Notes under the pieces: model-generated
Seen by the model: the letters and a program-made list of their open reading frames with translations, nothing else
Told to the model about the DNA's origin: nothing
Databases searched by the model: none
Made by a program: the position numbers and the translations under genes
Assembly: GCA_947177685.1 (NCBI GenBank)
Contig: CAMWVE010000025.1
Span: 1 to 42,867, forward strand
Direction of reading: 5' to 3'
Length of the DNA: 42,867 bases
Source: an uncultured Porphyromonadaceae bacterium
GTDB taxonomy: Bacteria > Bacteroidota > Bacteroidia > Bacteroidales > Muribaculaceae
Shown here: positions 29,419-38,141 of the stretch, one piece after another
Layout of the letters: every line of letters begins with the position of its first letter
Numbering within the stretch: the stretch's first letter is position 1

Positions 29419-32039
29419 CACGCTTTTACAGCTTCTTGGAGTTTGCTCATCGCAGTGACAATGCCGGCACCGTCCTTGCCGCCAGCCTGTGCGAATCCGG
29501 GCTGACCGCCACCGCCGCCTTTGATGGCTTTGGCTGCTTCGCGGACCAGCGTAGAGGCGTTAAAGCCCTGTTTCACAAGGTCATCGGTAAACATTACTGT
29601 GAGCAGCGGTTTGCCTGACATGTCGACCGTAGCACCGAGGAATGCGGTAGCCTCAGGTGAAAGCTCGCGGATGGCGAATGCCACACCCTTGACCACTTCG
29701 GGGATTCGGACATGGTCCATGGTGACAACCTTTATGCCGTTTACGGTCTTGGCTGAGGCAAGCAACTCGCGTGCCTGATTGCGTATGCGCTCCTTCATGA
29801 ATTCCTCAGCCTGCTTGCGCAGCGAGGCGTTCTCCTCGATGGTACGGCGAAGCGTTCCCATCAGGTCAGGGGCATTATTGAATGCCTGCGCCATGTCGCG
29901 GAGCATGTCGGCATTGCGGTCAAACAGATCCTCGGCACGCTCGGCAGTCACAGCCTCGATGCGGCGTATGCCTGCGGCTATACTGCTCTCGGCGATTATT
30001 TTTATCATGCCTATGTTGCCGGTGTTTTCAACGTGAGTGCCACCGCAAAGCTCAACCGAGTCGCCATAGCGTATCACACGCACCTCGTCGCCATATTTCT
30101 CGCCGAACAGCGCCATGGCACCCATCTCCATAGCCTTGGCAATGGGCAGGTTACGGTGTTCATCGCGCGGGATTGCCTGACGCACACGGCTGTTGGCAAG
30201 ATGTTCCACGCGGCGGATTTCTTCAGGCGTAAGCTTCTGGAAGTGCGAGAAGTCGAAGCGCAGCAGGTCAGGAGATACAAACGAGCCTTTCTGCTCCACA
30301 TGTGTTCCGAGCACCTCACGGAGCGCCTCATGGAGCAGGTGGGTAGCGGTGTGGTTGCATGAGGTAGCCATGCGCGCCTTGGTGTCGACGGCTGCTATGA
30401 AACTTGCTGTCACATCAGCGGGGAGTTTGGTGGTCAGATGCACACCCATGCCGTTTTCACGCTTGGTGTCGAAGATTTCAATGACCTCGTCGCCATGGGT
30501 GAGAGTTCCTCGGTCACCTACCTGACCACCCATTTCGGCGTAGAACGGAGTCTCGGAGAGTACAATCTGATAAAATTCCTTGTTTTTCTGTTTTACCTTG
30601 CGGTAGCGGAGTATGTTGGCTTCTGCCGAGGTGCAGTCGTAACCCACGAATTTCTGCTCCCCTTCATTGACTGTAACCCAGTCACCGGTTTCTACGGCGG
30701 CGGCATTACGGGCGCGAGCCTTCTGTGCAGCCATCTCCGAGTCGAATCCGGCGCGGTCAAGCGTCATTCCGTGTTCCTTGAGTATCAGCTCGGTAAGGTC
30801 GAGGGGGAAGCCGTAGGTGTCATAAAGCAGGAATGCCTCCTTGCCGTCGATTTCGGTTTTGCCTGCCTTCTTCGCGGCAGCCATGCTTTCATCGAGCATG
30901 CGGATACCGTTCTCCAGAGTGCGCAGGAAAGAGTCCTCCTCTTCCTTTATCACCTTCATTATCAGCTCGCGCTGTGCGGGGAGTTCGGGATAAGCCTGAC
31001 CCATGCTGTCGATCAGGGTGTCGACAAGGCGATACATGAACGCCTGTTTCTGACCGAGGAATGTGTAGGCATAGCGCACGGCACGGCGCAGAATTCGGCG
31101 GATGACATATCCTGCCTTGGCATTGGACGGCAGCTGAGAGTCAGCGATGGAGAAGGCGATGGTGCGCACATGGTCGGCGATTACGCGCATTGCCACGTCG
31201 ACTTTGGCATCCTCGCCATATTTTTTGCCGCTGAGTTGCGATATTTTCTCGATCAGCGGAGTGAAAACGTCAGTGTCATAGTTGCTTTTCTTTCCCTGAA
31301 GAGCCATGCAGAGGCGTTCGAAGCCCATGCCGGTGTCAATCACCTTTGCGGGGAGGGGCTGCAGCGAGCCGTCAGCCATGCGCTGATACTGCATGAACAC
31401 CAGATTCCAGATTTCGATTACCTGCGGATGGTCCTTGTTGACCATTTCGGCACCCGGCACAGCCGCACGCTCTTCGTCGCTGCGGAGGTCTATGTGAATC
31501 TCGGAGCAGGGACCGCAGGGACCGGTGTCGCCCATCTCCCAGAAGTTGTCATGCTTGTTACCGTTGATGATGTGCGATGCGGGCAGATGTTTTTCCCAGA
31601 TGGCAGCCGCTTCGTCGTCGCGCTTCAGTCCTTCTTCAGGCGAGCCTTCAAAAACCGTGGCATAGAGGCGGTCCGGATCGAGGTGAAGCACATCAACCAG
31701 ATATTCCCATGCCCAATCGATAGCCTCCTTTTTGAAATAGTCGCCGAACGACCAGTTGCCGAGCATCTCGAACATGGTGTGATGATAGGTGTCATGACCC
31801 ACCTCCTCAAGGTCGTTATGCTTGCCGCTGACACGCAGACATTTCTGTGAATCAGCCACGCGAACATATTTTGGAGCCTTGTTTCCGAGGATAATATCCT
31901 TGAACTGGTTCATACCGGCGTTGGTGAACATCAGCGTAGGGTCATCCTTGATTACCATAGGTGCTGAGGGGACAATGTGGTGTCCTTTCCCTTCAAAAAA
32001 CGATTTGAACGATTCGCGAAGTTCTTTTGCTGTTAACAT
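29418..32039 (-). CDS. alaS: Alanyl-tRNA synthetase, 873 aa
   Basis: Charges tRNA-Ala. The class II catalytic domain opens [28 protein letters not shown] and includes [15 protein letters not shown] and [21 protein letters not shown]. The editing domain has [18 protein letters not shown] (HxxxH) and the conserved [15 protein letters not shown]-Ala domain with [14 protein letters not shown] ends the protein. I start at 32039 (MLTAKEL), the start usual in Bacteroides; the in-frame codon at 32048 is possible. Full family length. It is first of a minus-strand operon and divergent from the M23 peptidase gene through overlapping promoters. Confidence 0.97.
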   Translation of the reverse strand: MLTAKELRESFKSFFEGKGHHIVPSAPMVIKDDPTLMFTNAGMNQFKDIILGNKAPKYVRVADSQKCLRVSGKHNDLEEVGHDTYHHTMFEMLGNWSFGDYFKKEAIDWAWEYLVDVLHLDPDRLYATVFEGSPEEGLKRDDEAAAIWEKHLPASHIINGNKHDNFWEMGDTGPCGPCSEIHIDLRSDEERAAVPGAEMVNKDHPQVIEIWNLVFMQYQRMADGSLQPLPAKVIDTGMGFERLCMALQGKKSNYDTDVFTPLIEKISQLSGKKYGEDAKVDVAMRVIADHVRTIAFSIADSQLPSNAKAGYVIRRILRRAVRYAYTFLGQKQAFMYRLVDTLIDSMGQAYPELPAQRELIMKVIKEEEDSFLRTLENGIRMLDESMAAAKKAGKTEIDGKEAFLLYDTYGFPLDLTELILKEHGMTLDRAGFDSEMAAQKARARNAAAVETGDWVTVNEGEQKFVGYDCTSAEANILRYRKVKQKNKEFYQIVLSETPFYAEMGGQVGDRGTLTHGDEVIEIFDTKRENGMGVHLTTKLPADVTASFIAAVDTKARMATSCNHTATHLLHEALREVLGTHVEQKGSFVSPDLLRFDFSHFQKLTPEEIRRVEHLANSRVRQAIPRDEHRNLPIAKAMEMGAMALFGEKYGDEVRVIRYGDSVELCGGTHVENTGNIGMIKIIAESSIAAGIRRIEAVTAERAEDLFDRNADMLRDMAQAFNNAPDLMGTLRRTIEENASLRKQAEEFMKERIRNQARELLASAKTVNGIKVVTMDHVRIPEVVKGVAFAIRELSPEATAFLGATVDMSGKPLLTVMFTDDLVKQGFNASTLVREAAKAIKGGGGGQPGFAQAGGKDGAGIVTAMSKLQEAVKA

Positions 32040-32075
32040 ATATGTCATCGATGGTTTAAAAAAGTCTGTAATAAT

Positions 32076-32107
32076 CGTGCAAAATTACTCAATATTTGTT
32101 ACTTTTG
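32076..32107 (+). promoter_or_regulatory. Promoter of the M23-MerR-uup operon
   Basis: CGTG (weak -33, 32076-32079), a 20-nt spacer, TACTTTTG (32100-32107). Start predicted near 32113, leader about 29 nt. It occupies the same DNA as the alaS promoter on the other strand. Confidence 0.5.
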
Positions 32108-32111
32108 CAAC
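32080..32111 (-). promoter_or_regulatory. Promoter of the alaS operon
   Basis: Minus strand: GTTG (32111-32108), a 20-nt spacer, TAATTTTG (32087-32080). Start predicted near 32073, leader about 34 nt. Its -7 box lies in the spacer of the plus-strand promoter and the reverse, so the two cannot be filled at once. Confidence 0.5.
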
Positions 32112-32141
32112 AGAAACAAGGGTTAAGTTAGCCACTGACTG

Positions 32142-33104
32142 ATGAGTAAGAGAATATTTTACAAATATAACAAGGTCACTGACAGCTACGAGAGGGTGTT
32201 CCCCTCGCGGCTGGGTCGTGTGATGTCGCGTGTGGCTAACGGCACGGTCATCGCGGCAGTCATCATTGTGGCGGTTGTGGCGCTATACTACTGGCTTGAA
32301 GTGCCGCGCGAGGAGATGCTGATCGAGGAGAACCGCCGCCTCAGGGCGCAACTGGAAACGGTTGACGTGCGACTGGACCGCGCCATGAAGGTGATGGATG
32401 CCATTGCGGAGCGCGACAACAACTTCTATCGCGTCATGGTGCAGGCTCCTCCACTGACAGCAAGCCAGCGCTATGGCGGCATGAGCTCGGCTGAAGCGGT
32501 CGCATCGATGAACGATGCCGATCTGGTAACCAACGTTTCTGACAAAATCGAGATGCTCGACCGGCTGCTTTACGCCCAGATCCAATCGTTTGACTCGCTG
32601 CGCGTAATGGCATCGCAACAGACTGACCGACTGAAACATATACCCTCCGTGCAGCCCATCTCGCTGCTCGATATGAAGCAACTCGCCTCAGGCTACGGCT
32701 ACCGTGTGGATCCGGTCTACGGCACAAGCCGTTTCCATGAGGGTATGGACTTCGCGGCACAGCCCGGCACACGCGTAAATGCCACCGGCGACGGAACCGT
32801 CATTCATGCCGGCTGGAAAAGTGAATATGGCAATCTGGTGGAGGTGGACCATGGCTACGGATATGTCACCCGCTATGCCCATCTGAGCAAAATCAACGTA
32901 AAAAACGGTGAGACCGTCAACCGAGGCGACAAGATTGGCGAAGTTGGCTCGACAGGCAAATCAACCGGTCCGCACCTGCATTACGAAGTGCGATACAAAG
33001 GGGTGGCACAACCACCTTATAAATATTATTTTGAAGATTTAACCCCGGAGCAATATGTGGCGATGATTTCAGCCAACGATGCCTCCGCCCATGTAATGGA
33101 CTGA
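32142..33104 (+). CDS. M23-family peptidoglycan endopeptidase, membrane-anchored, 320 aa
   Basis: Cuts peptide cross-links in peptidoglycan, or acts as a regulatory LytM protein. A cytoplasmic N-terminus of about 32 residues precedes a membrane helix (NGTVIAAVIIVAVVALYYWL, about 33-52). A coiled-coil stretch follows (EENRRLRAQLETVDVRLDRAMKVMDAI, about 62-88), then the LytM domain with FHEGMDFAAQPGTRVNATGDG (HxxxD zinc ligands), YGNLVEVDHGYGYVTRYAHLSKI and STGKSTGPHLHYEV (HxH). All zinc ligands are present, so it should be active. It is first in a plus-strand operon with the MerR and ABC-F genes, 6 nt before the former. Confidence 0.92.
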   Translation: MSKRIFYKYNKVTDSYERVFPSRLGRVMSRVANGTVIAAVIIVAVVALYYWLEVPREEMLIEENRRLRAQLETVDVRLDRAMKVMDAIAERDNNFYRVMVQAPPLTASQRYGGMSSAEAVASMNDADLVTNVSDKIEMLDRLLYAQIQSFDSLRVMASQQTDRLKHIPSVQPISLLDMKQLASGYGYRVDPVYGTSRFHEGMDFAAQPGTRVNATGDGTVIHAGWKSEYGNLVEVDHGYGYVTRYAHLSKINVKNGETVNRGDKIGEVGSTGKSTGPHLHYEVRYKGVAQPPYKYYFEDLTPEQYVAMISANDASAHVMD

Positions 33105-33110
33105 TACACA

Positions 33111-33461
33111 ATGGCTACATCTGATTCTTTAAGCAAAACATATTTCCAAATTAGCGACGTGGCTGAGCTGCTCGACGTACCCGCAACCACCCTGCGGTTC
33201 TGGGAGAAGGAGTTCCCGACGCTGATCTCCCCTTACCGCAATTCCGGCGGTCGCCGCTACTACTCCCCCACCGACATCGAGAACATCCGCAAGATTATCT
33301 ATCTGCTCAAGGAACGCGGACTGAAACTCGATGCTGCCAAGGCAGAGCTGACGCATAACCGCGCCGGTGTGGAGAAACGCTTCGAGGTGATTGAACGGCT
33401 CAAACAGATGAGGGAGCAGGTGGAGCAACTGCTCTCGGCGCTTAACTCAAAACGACAATGA
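33111..33461 (+). CDS. MerR-family transcriptional regulator, 116 aa
   Basis: A small DNA-binding protein with the MerR winged helix YFQISDVAELLDVPATTLRFWEKEFPTL, the wing SGGRRYYSPTDIENIRKIIYLLKERGLKL and a C-terminal dimerisation coiled coil (VIERLKQMREQVEQLLSAL). No effector domain or metal-binding cysteines follow. MerR proteins of this length, placed after M23 peptidase genes, are common in Bacteroidetes; their target is not known to me. Its stop overlaps the ABC-F start by 4 nt. Confidence 0.9.
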   Translation: MATSDSLSKTYFQISDVAELLDVPATTLRFWEKEFPTLISPYRNSGGRRYYSPTDIENIRKIIYLLKERGLKLDAAKAELTHNRAGVEKRFEVIERLKQMREQVEQLLSALNSKRQ

Positions 33462-35317
33462 GCAGCTACTTGCAAATAAACGACCTCACCAAGAGTGTAG
33501 GCGACAGAATACTTTTCGAGGGTGTCACGCTCGGCATCGAAGAGGGTGACAAAATTGGTCTGATAGCGAAAAACGGCACCGGTAAAACCACGCTGCTGCG
33601 CTGTCTGGCTGGCGACATTCAGGCTGACTCCGGTTCAATTGTATATCGCAACGATCTCCGCGTGGCTTATCTGGAGCAGACCCCCGACCTGCCTGCCGGA
33701 GTCACCGTTATCGAGGCTGCTTTCGCCCACCCTACCCCTGCCACACAAGCCATCGCGCAATATGAGACGGCACTGGCGCTCAATGACCCCGACCGCATCA
33801 ACGAAGCTGTAAAACTGATGGATGCCGAGGGCGCATGGGACTATGAGGACCGAATGAAACAGCTGCTCACACAGCTGAAAATCAGCGATATGACCCAGTG
33901 TGTCGACACCATGTCGGGCGGACAGCGCAAACGTCTGGCACTGGCGCGTGTACTGCTTTCCGACCCTGATTTCATAATCCTCGACGAGCCTACCAACCAC
34001 CTTGACATTGCATCGATCGAATGGCTTGAGAACTATCTGAGCCGCTCGCGCTGCACATTGCTGATGGTGACTCACGACCGCTATTTTCTGGACCGCGTGT
34101 GCAACAAAATCATTGAGATTGACCGCACCAATCTCTACTCCTACGACGGCAACTACGACTACTATCTGCGACGCCGCAGCGAGCGCATCGACGCCATGAC
34201 CGCCGAACTCGCCAAGGTGAAAAACACACTGCGACGGGAGCAGGAATGGATGCGCCGGCAGCCGCAGGCGCGAGCCGGAAAAGCAAAGTACCGCATCGAC
34301 TCGTTCTACGACCTCAAGGAGCGCTCGCAGGTGAACATGCGCGACGACAACGTGGAGCTGAACGTCAAGTCATCCTACATCGGTTCTAAGATTTTCGAGG
34401 CGGAGCATGTGTCGAAACGGTTCGGCGACAAGGTGATACTCGATGATTTCACCTACACCTTCTCGCGATACGAAAAGCTTGGCATCATAGGCGAGAACGG
34501 CGTGGGCAAGTCAACCTTCATCAAAATGCTTCAGGGACTGGTGGCGCAGGACAGCGGCTCATGGAATGTGGGCGAGACCGTCCGGTTCGGCTATTACAGT
34601 CAGGACGGCATCAGCTTCGACGAAAACAAAAAAGTGGTTGATGCAATCACCGACTTGGCAGAGGATATCGTCATCAACGACGGGGTGCACATAGCCCCCA
34701 TGCAATTTCTCCAGAAATTCCTCTTCACCCCTGCCGACCAGCAGAAATATATCCATACCCTCAGCGGTGGCGAACGTGCCCGGCTGCACCTTGCAGCCAC
34801 GCTGATGCGGTCGCCCAACTTCCTTATCCTCGATGAGCCTACCAACGACCTCGACATTGTGACGCTAGGCATTCTCGAAGATTATCTCGCGCAGTTCAAG
34901 GGGTGCCTCATTGTCATTTCCCACGACCGCTTTTTCCTCGACTCCATCGTTGACCATCTGTTTGTGTTTCAGGGCGATGGCGTCATAAAGGACTTCCCCG
35001 GCAACTACACCGAATATCGCGCCTTCGTAGCACAACAGCAAAAAGAGCGGGCTGCGGTGGAGGAGAAACAGCAGCCCCGGCAACGTCCGAAAGCTGAACG
35101 ACCGGCGCGCCTAACTTTCAAGGAGAAGAAGGAGCTTGAAAAACTGACTGCCGAGATCGATGATCTCAGCAGTGAAAAGAAGGAGATTGAAGAGTTGTTC
35201 AATTCAGGAGCCTCTCCGGAACTCATCCGCGAGAAAGCGGAACGCTACAAGCTGATTCAGGAACTTTTAGATGAAAAGGAACTCCGCTGGCTCGAACTCT
35301 CGGAAATAGAGGGTTGA
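33458..35317 (+). CDS. uup: ABC-F ATPase, Uup type, 619 aa
   Basis: A soluble tandem-ABC protein that acts on ribosomes or structured nucleic acids and not in transport. Two ATPase domains show Walker A IAKNGTGKTTLL and IGENGVGKSTFI, signatures MSGGQRKRLALAR and LSGGERARLHLAA, and Walker B FIILDEPTNHLD and FLILDEPTNDLD. Between them lies a charged linker (AKVKNTLRREQEWMRRQPQARAGKAKYR) typical of ABC-F proteins. The C-terminal domain of about 80 residues is a coiled coil (LTFKEKKELEKLTAEIDDLSSEKKEIEEL), as in Uup. It starts in a 4-nt overlap with the MerR gene and ends 72 nt before lpdA, which runs in the opposite direction. Confidence 0.92.
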   Translation: MSSYLQINDLTKSVGDRILFEGVTLGIEEGDKIGLIAKNGTGKTTLLRCLAGDIQADSGSIVYRNDLRVAYLEQTPDLPAGVTVIEAAFAHPTPATQAIAQYETALALNDPDRINEAVKLMDAEGAWDYEDRMKQLLTQLKISDMTQCVDTMSGGQRKRLALARVLLSDPDFIILDEPTNHLDIASIEWLENYLSRSRCTLLMVTHDRYFLDRVCNKIIEIDRTNLYSYDGNYDYYLRRRSERIDAMTAELAKVKNTLRREQEWMRRQPQARAGKAKYRIDSFYDLKERSQVNMRDDNVELNVKSSYIGSKIFEAEHVSKRFGDKVILDDFTYTFSRYEKLGIIGENGVGKSTFIKMLQGLVAQDSGSWNVGETVRFGYYSQDGISFDENKKVVDAITDLAEDIVINDGVHIAPMQFLQKFLFTPADQQKYIHTLSGGERARLHLAATLMRSPNFLILDEPTNDLDIVTLGILEDYLAQFKGCLIVISHDRFFLDSIVDHLFVFQGDGVIKDFPGNYTEYRAFVAQQQKERAAVEEKQQPRQRPKAERPARLTFKEKKELEKLTAEIDDLSSEKKEIEELFNSGASPELIREKAERYKLIQELLDEKELRWLELSEIEG

Positions 35318-35355
35318 GAAATAGCGGAGTCAAGACTTTGTTCTTCGATATTTTA

Positions 35356-35406
35356 CACCGTCAGAACCGATCGGCTGTATTTTTCACCGTCAGAACTGAC
35401 CGGCTG
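35356..35406. repeat. 22-bp direct repeat (29-bp period) at the lpdA 3' end
   Basis: Copies at 35356-35377 and 35385-35406 both begin CACCGTCAGAAC and end CGGCTG, differing at two positions. The second contains the last lpdA codons and its stop (35390-35392). GTCAG-AA-CTGAC in that copy is a small perfect palindrome and may serve as 3'-end structure between the convergent uup and lpdA genes. Confidence 0.7.
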
Positions 35407-36700
35407 CCACGGCAAGCACCTCGGTCAGCGTGGGATGCGAGTGAACGGTGTCACAGATTGCGTCGACAGTGAGATTCTGCGACATAACCACGGCTGGCTC
35501 GGCGATAAGGTCGGCAGCATGCGGTCCGCAGATGTGGCAGCCGAGGATTTGGCGTGTCGCCTTGTCTACAATCAGTTTGAGTAGCCCGTCCGGCTCACCC
35601 ATGGCGAGCGCTTTGCCGTTGCCTCGGAAAGGTACCTTAACCGACTTGTAGTCAATTCCTTTATCCTTACACTGTTCTTCGGTCAACCCCACCATGGCAC
35701 ACTCCGGAGTGGTGAACACGGCTGACGGGATTACCGCGAGATTGATGTCGTGACCCAACACACGCTTGCCTTGAGCAGAGGCGGCATGCGCCAGCATCAT
35801 CACGCCGTTCACATCGCCGATGGCATATATGCCCGGTTGTGCGGTCATGAAATTTTCATCCACCTCTATGCCTCGCCGACCCACTTCAACCATGGTGTTT
35901 TCAAGTCCGGCAGGAACAACCGCGCGCCGTCCCACAGCCATAACGACCATGTCGGCAGCCACTTCGTTTTCCTTTCCCTTGGAGTCGTAAACCACAGTGT
36001 GGTCGTGACGGATTTCCTTGACGGCAGCCGAGGTGATGATATTTATTCCCCTGCGGCTCAACGACATGCGCAGACGCTTGGCAATATCCTTGTCAAACGG
36101 CGGCAGAATCTCCTTCATGTATTCTATCACCGTCACCTCCACACCGAAAGCGTTCAGAATCGAGGCAAATTCCATCCCTATGACTCCGCCGCCCACAATC
36201 ACCACCCGTGGGGGCAGCTCGGTGAGTGACAGCAGTTTGTCGCTACTGATGGCATATTCAGCGCCGGGAATGGGTAGTTGTGCGGGTTGCGAGCCGGTGG
36301 CTAATATGATGCGAGGCGCGCAGTATAGTTCTCCATTTATCTCCACGGTATCACCACTGACAAATTTCGCCTCTCCCTGAATGACGGTGCATTTTGAAAC
36401 AGCCATCTTCACACCTTCCTGCAACGCTTTGACCACCTCATCCTTACGCGCGGCTGCCACGGCATAGTTGAAACTGAAACCGCTGACATTGACGCCGAAC
36501 TGCGCGGCTTCACTGACGTTCAGAGCCATTTCAGCCGACTTGCAGAGCGCCTTGGTGGGTATGCAGCCGCGGTTCAGGCATGTGCCACCCAACTCACCGC
36601 GCTCTATCAGAGCTACCGCGAGCCCGGAGGCAGCAGCCTCGGCGGCTGTTTCGTAGCCGCCGGGTCCTGCTCCAATTACAATAAGATCGAATTTATTCAT
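35390..36700 (-). CDS. lpdA: Dihydrolipoyl dehydrogenase, 436 aa
   Basis: Reoxidises dihydrolipoyl GcvH with NAD+. The FAD fold DLIVIGAGPGGYETAAEAAASG is followed by the redox disulfide GGTCLNRGCIPTKAL, the NAD fold VVIVGGGVIGMEFASILNAFG, the second FAD motif GIYAIGDVNGVMMLAHAASAQG and the C-terminal active-site HSHPTLTEVLAVAA (His-Glu pair). At 436 residues it is slightly shorter than usual, ending just after the active-site helix. It is last in the glycine-cleavage operon and overlaps gcvPB by 8 nt, which marks it as the dedicated L-protein of this complex. Confidence 0.95.
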   Translation of the reverse strand: MNKFDLIVIGAGPGGYETAAEAAASGLAVALIERGELGGTCLNRGCIPTKALCKSAEMALNVSEAAQFGVNVSGFSFNYAVAAARKDEVVKALQEGVKMAVSKCTVIQGEAKFVSGDTVEINGELYCAPRIILATGSQPAQLPIPGAEYAISSDKLLSLTELPPRVVIVGGGVIGMEFASILNAFGVEVTVIEYMKEILPPFDKDIAKRLRMSLSRRGINIITSAAVKEIRHDHTVVYDSKGKENEVAADMVVMAVGRRAVVPAGLENTMVEVGRRGIEVDENFMTAQPGIYAIGDVNGVMMLAHAASAQGKRVLGHDINLAVIPSAVFTTPECAMVGLTEEQCKDKGIDYKSVKVPFRGNGKALAMGEPDGLLKLIVDKATRQILGCHICGPHAADLIAEPAVVMSQNLTVDAICDTVHSHPTLTEVLAVAAGQF

Positions 36701-38141
36701 ATTTCACTACCGGATGAAGCGCCGCCTCGGTGTCGTCGGGGCGCGAAATGGGAGTATTGTGGGGAGCAGTCTTGACCATTTCCGGGTCAGAAGCTGCCTC
36801 CTCTGCAATCTTGCGCATAACGGCAATGAAATCATCAAGCGTATCAACCGACTCTGTCTCAGTGGGTTCAATCATCAGTGACTCATGGAACAGAAGCGGG
36901 AAATAGATTGTGGGCGCATGATAGCCATAGTCGAGCAGACGCTTGGCTATGTCGAGGGTAGTCACGCCGGTGGACTTGTCAATCAGACCGTCAAACACGA
37001 ACTCATGCTTGCACACGCCTTCGATAGGTAGCAGATAGAGGTCCTTCAGCGACTCCTTGATGTAGTTGGCACCGAGGGTTGCCAGCGGACCCACCTTGCT
37101 CAGATTCTCCTTGCCGAGCGACAGTATGTAAGCCAGCGCACGCATCTCCACACCGAAGTTTCCGAGGTGGGCTGAAACGTGACCGAGCGAGCTGTCGTCG
37201 CATACAAGCGAATAGGTTCCGTCGGCGTTCTTCACAACCTTGGGCGAAGGGAGGAACTGCTCCAGTCCTGCGCGGACTCCCACCGGACCGGCACCGGGAC
37301 CACCGCCGCCGTGAGGTGTGGAGAATGTCTTGTGGAGGTTGATGTGCATGACGTCGAAACCCATGTCGCCGGGACGAGCCACACCGAGCATAGGATTGAG
37401 GTTGGCACCGTCGTAGTAGAGCAGTGCGCCCGCTTCATGAACCAGACGTGCTATTTCGGGGATATTCTTTTCAAAGATGCCGAGTGTATTCGGATTGGTC
37501 ATCATCACGGCTGCGACAGTCTCATCGAGCAGCGGACGCAGGTCATCGACATCCACGGTGCCGTCCGGTCGGCTCTTCACCTCAACTATTTCCAGACCGG
37601 CTACGGCAGCACTCGCAGGATTGGTGCCATGGGCTGAGTCAGGGACAATCACCTTCACGCGGGCGCTGTCATTTCGGCTGTCGTGATAGGCGCGAATCAC
37701 CATCAGACCGGTAAGCTCGCCATGAGCGCCGGCGTAGGGATTGAGGGTAAATTCAGCCATTCCTCCTATCTCGCTCAGCGCGAGCTGCAGGTCATGATAC
37801 ATCTTCAGGGCACCCTGAACGGCTGACGCCGGAGTGTCGGGATGCAGATGTGTGAACGCCGGATGCGCTGCCATCTCCTCGTTGATTTTGGGGTTATATT
37901 TCATGGTGCATGAGCCCAGCGGGTAGAACCCGGTGTCAACGCCGAAGTTGTTGGTCGACATGTTGGTGTAGTGACGCACCACGGTGGGTTCGTCCACTTC
38001 CGGCAGATCGAGCGGCTCCTGACGCAGCAGTTCCGATGGGAGCGCGTTGGTCTGAGGGAGATGATTGTCAGCGATGTGGAAACCGCGTCGCCCCGGTTTT
38101 GAAAGTTCGAATATCAACTTTCCGTAAAGTTCTCTGTTCAT
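36693..38141 (-). CDS. gcvPB: Glycine dehydrogenase (decarboxylating) subunit 2, 482 aa
   Basis: The PLP-binding half of the two-subunit P-protein, which decarboxylates glycine and passes the aminomethyl group to GcvH. It shows FYPLGSCTMKYNPKINEE, PDSAHGTNPASAAVAG, VAAVMMTNPNTLGIFE, YYDGANLNPMLGVARPGDMG and the PLP lysine loop MHINLHKTFSTPHGGGGPG. I start at 38141 (MNRELYGKLIFEL), giving an ATGA overlap with gcvPA; the longer reading from 38168 lies inside gcvPA. Overlaps lpdA by 8 nt. The split form (PA plus PB) is one of the two known architectures. Confidence 0.95.
   Translation of the reverse strand: MNRELYGKLIFELSKPGRRGFHIADNHLPQTNALPSELLRQEPLDLPEVDEPTVVRHYTNMSTNNFGVDTGFYPLGSCTMKYNPKINEEMAAHPAFTHLHPDTPASAVQGALKMYHDLQLALSEIGGMAEFTLNPYAGAHGELTGLMVIRAYHDSRNDSARVKVIVPDSAHGTNPASAAVAGLEIVEVKSRPDGTVDVDDLRPLLDETVAAVMMTNPNTLGIFEKNIPEIARLVHEAGALLYYDGANLNPMLGVARPGDMGFDVMHINLHKTFSTPHGGGGPGAGPVGVRAGLEQFLPSPKVVKNADGTYSLVCDDSSLGHVSAHLGNFGVEMRALAYILSLGKENLSKVGPLATLGANYIKESLKDLYLLPIEGVCKHEFVFDGLIDKSTGVTTLDIAKRLLDYGYHAPTIYFPLLFHESLMIEPTETESVDTLDDFIAVMRKIAEEAASDPEMVKTAPHNTPISRPDDTEAALHPVVKYE

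Noticed and set aside
30438-31850. A 470-codon open frame on the plus strand opposite alaS
   Set aside because: It lies wholly within alaS on the other strand. It has no promoter, no recognisable domain and the look of a codon-bias shadow; alaS is unmistakable.
35368-35386. CCGATCGG followed by T-run as a terminator for uup
   Set aside because: The palindrome has no loop and cannot form a proper hairpin; the stretch is better described as the direct repeat.
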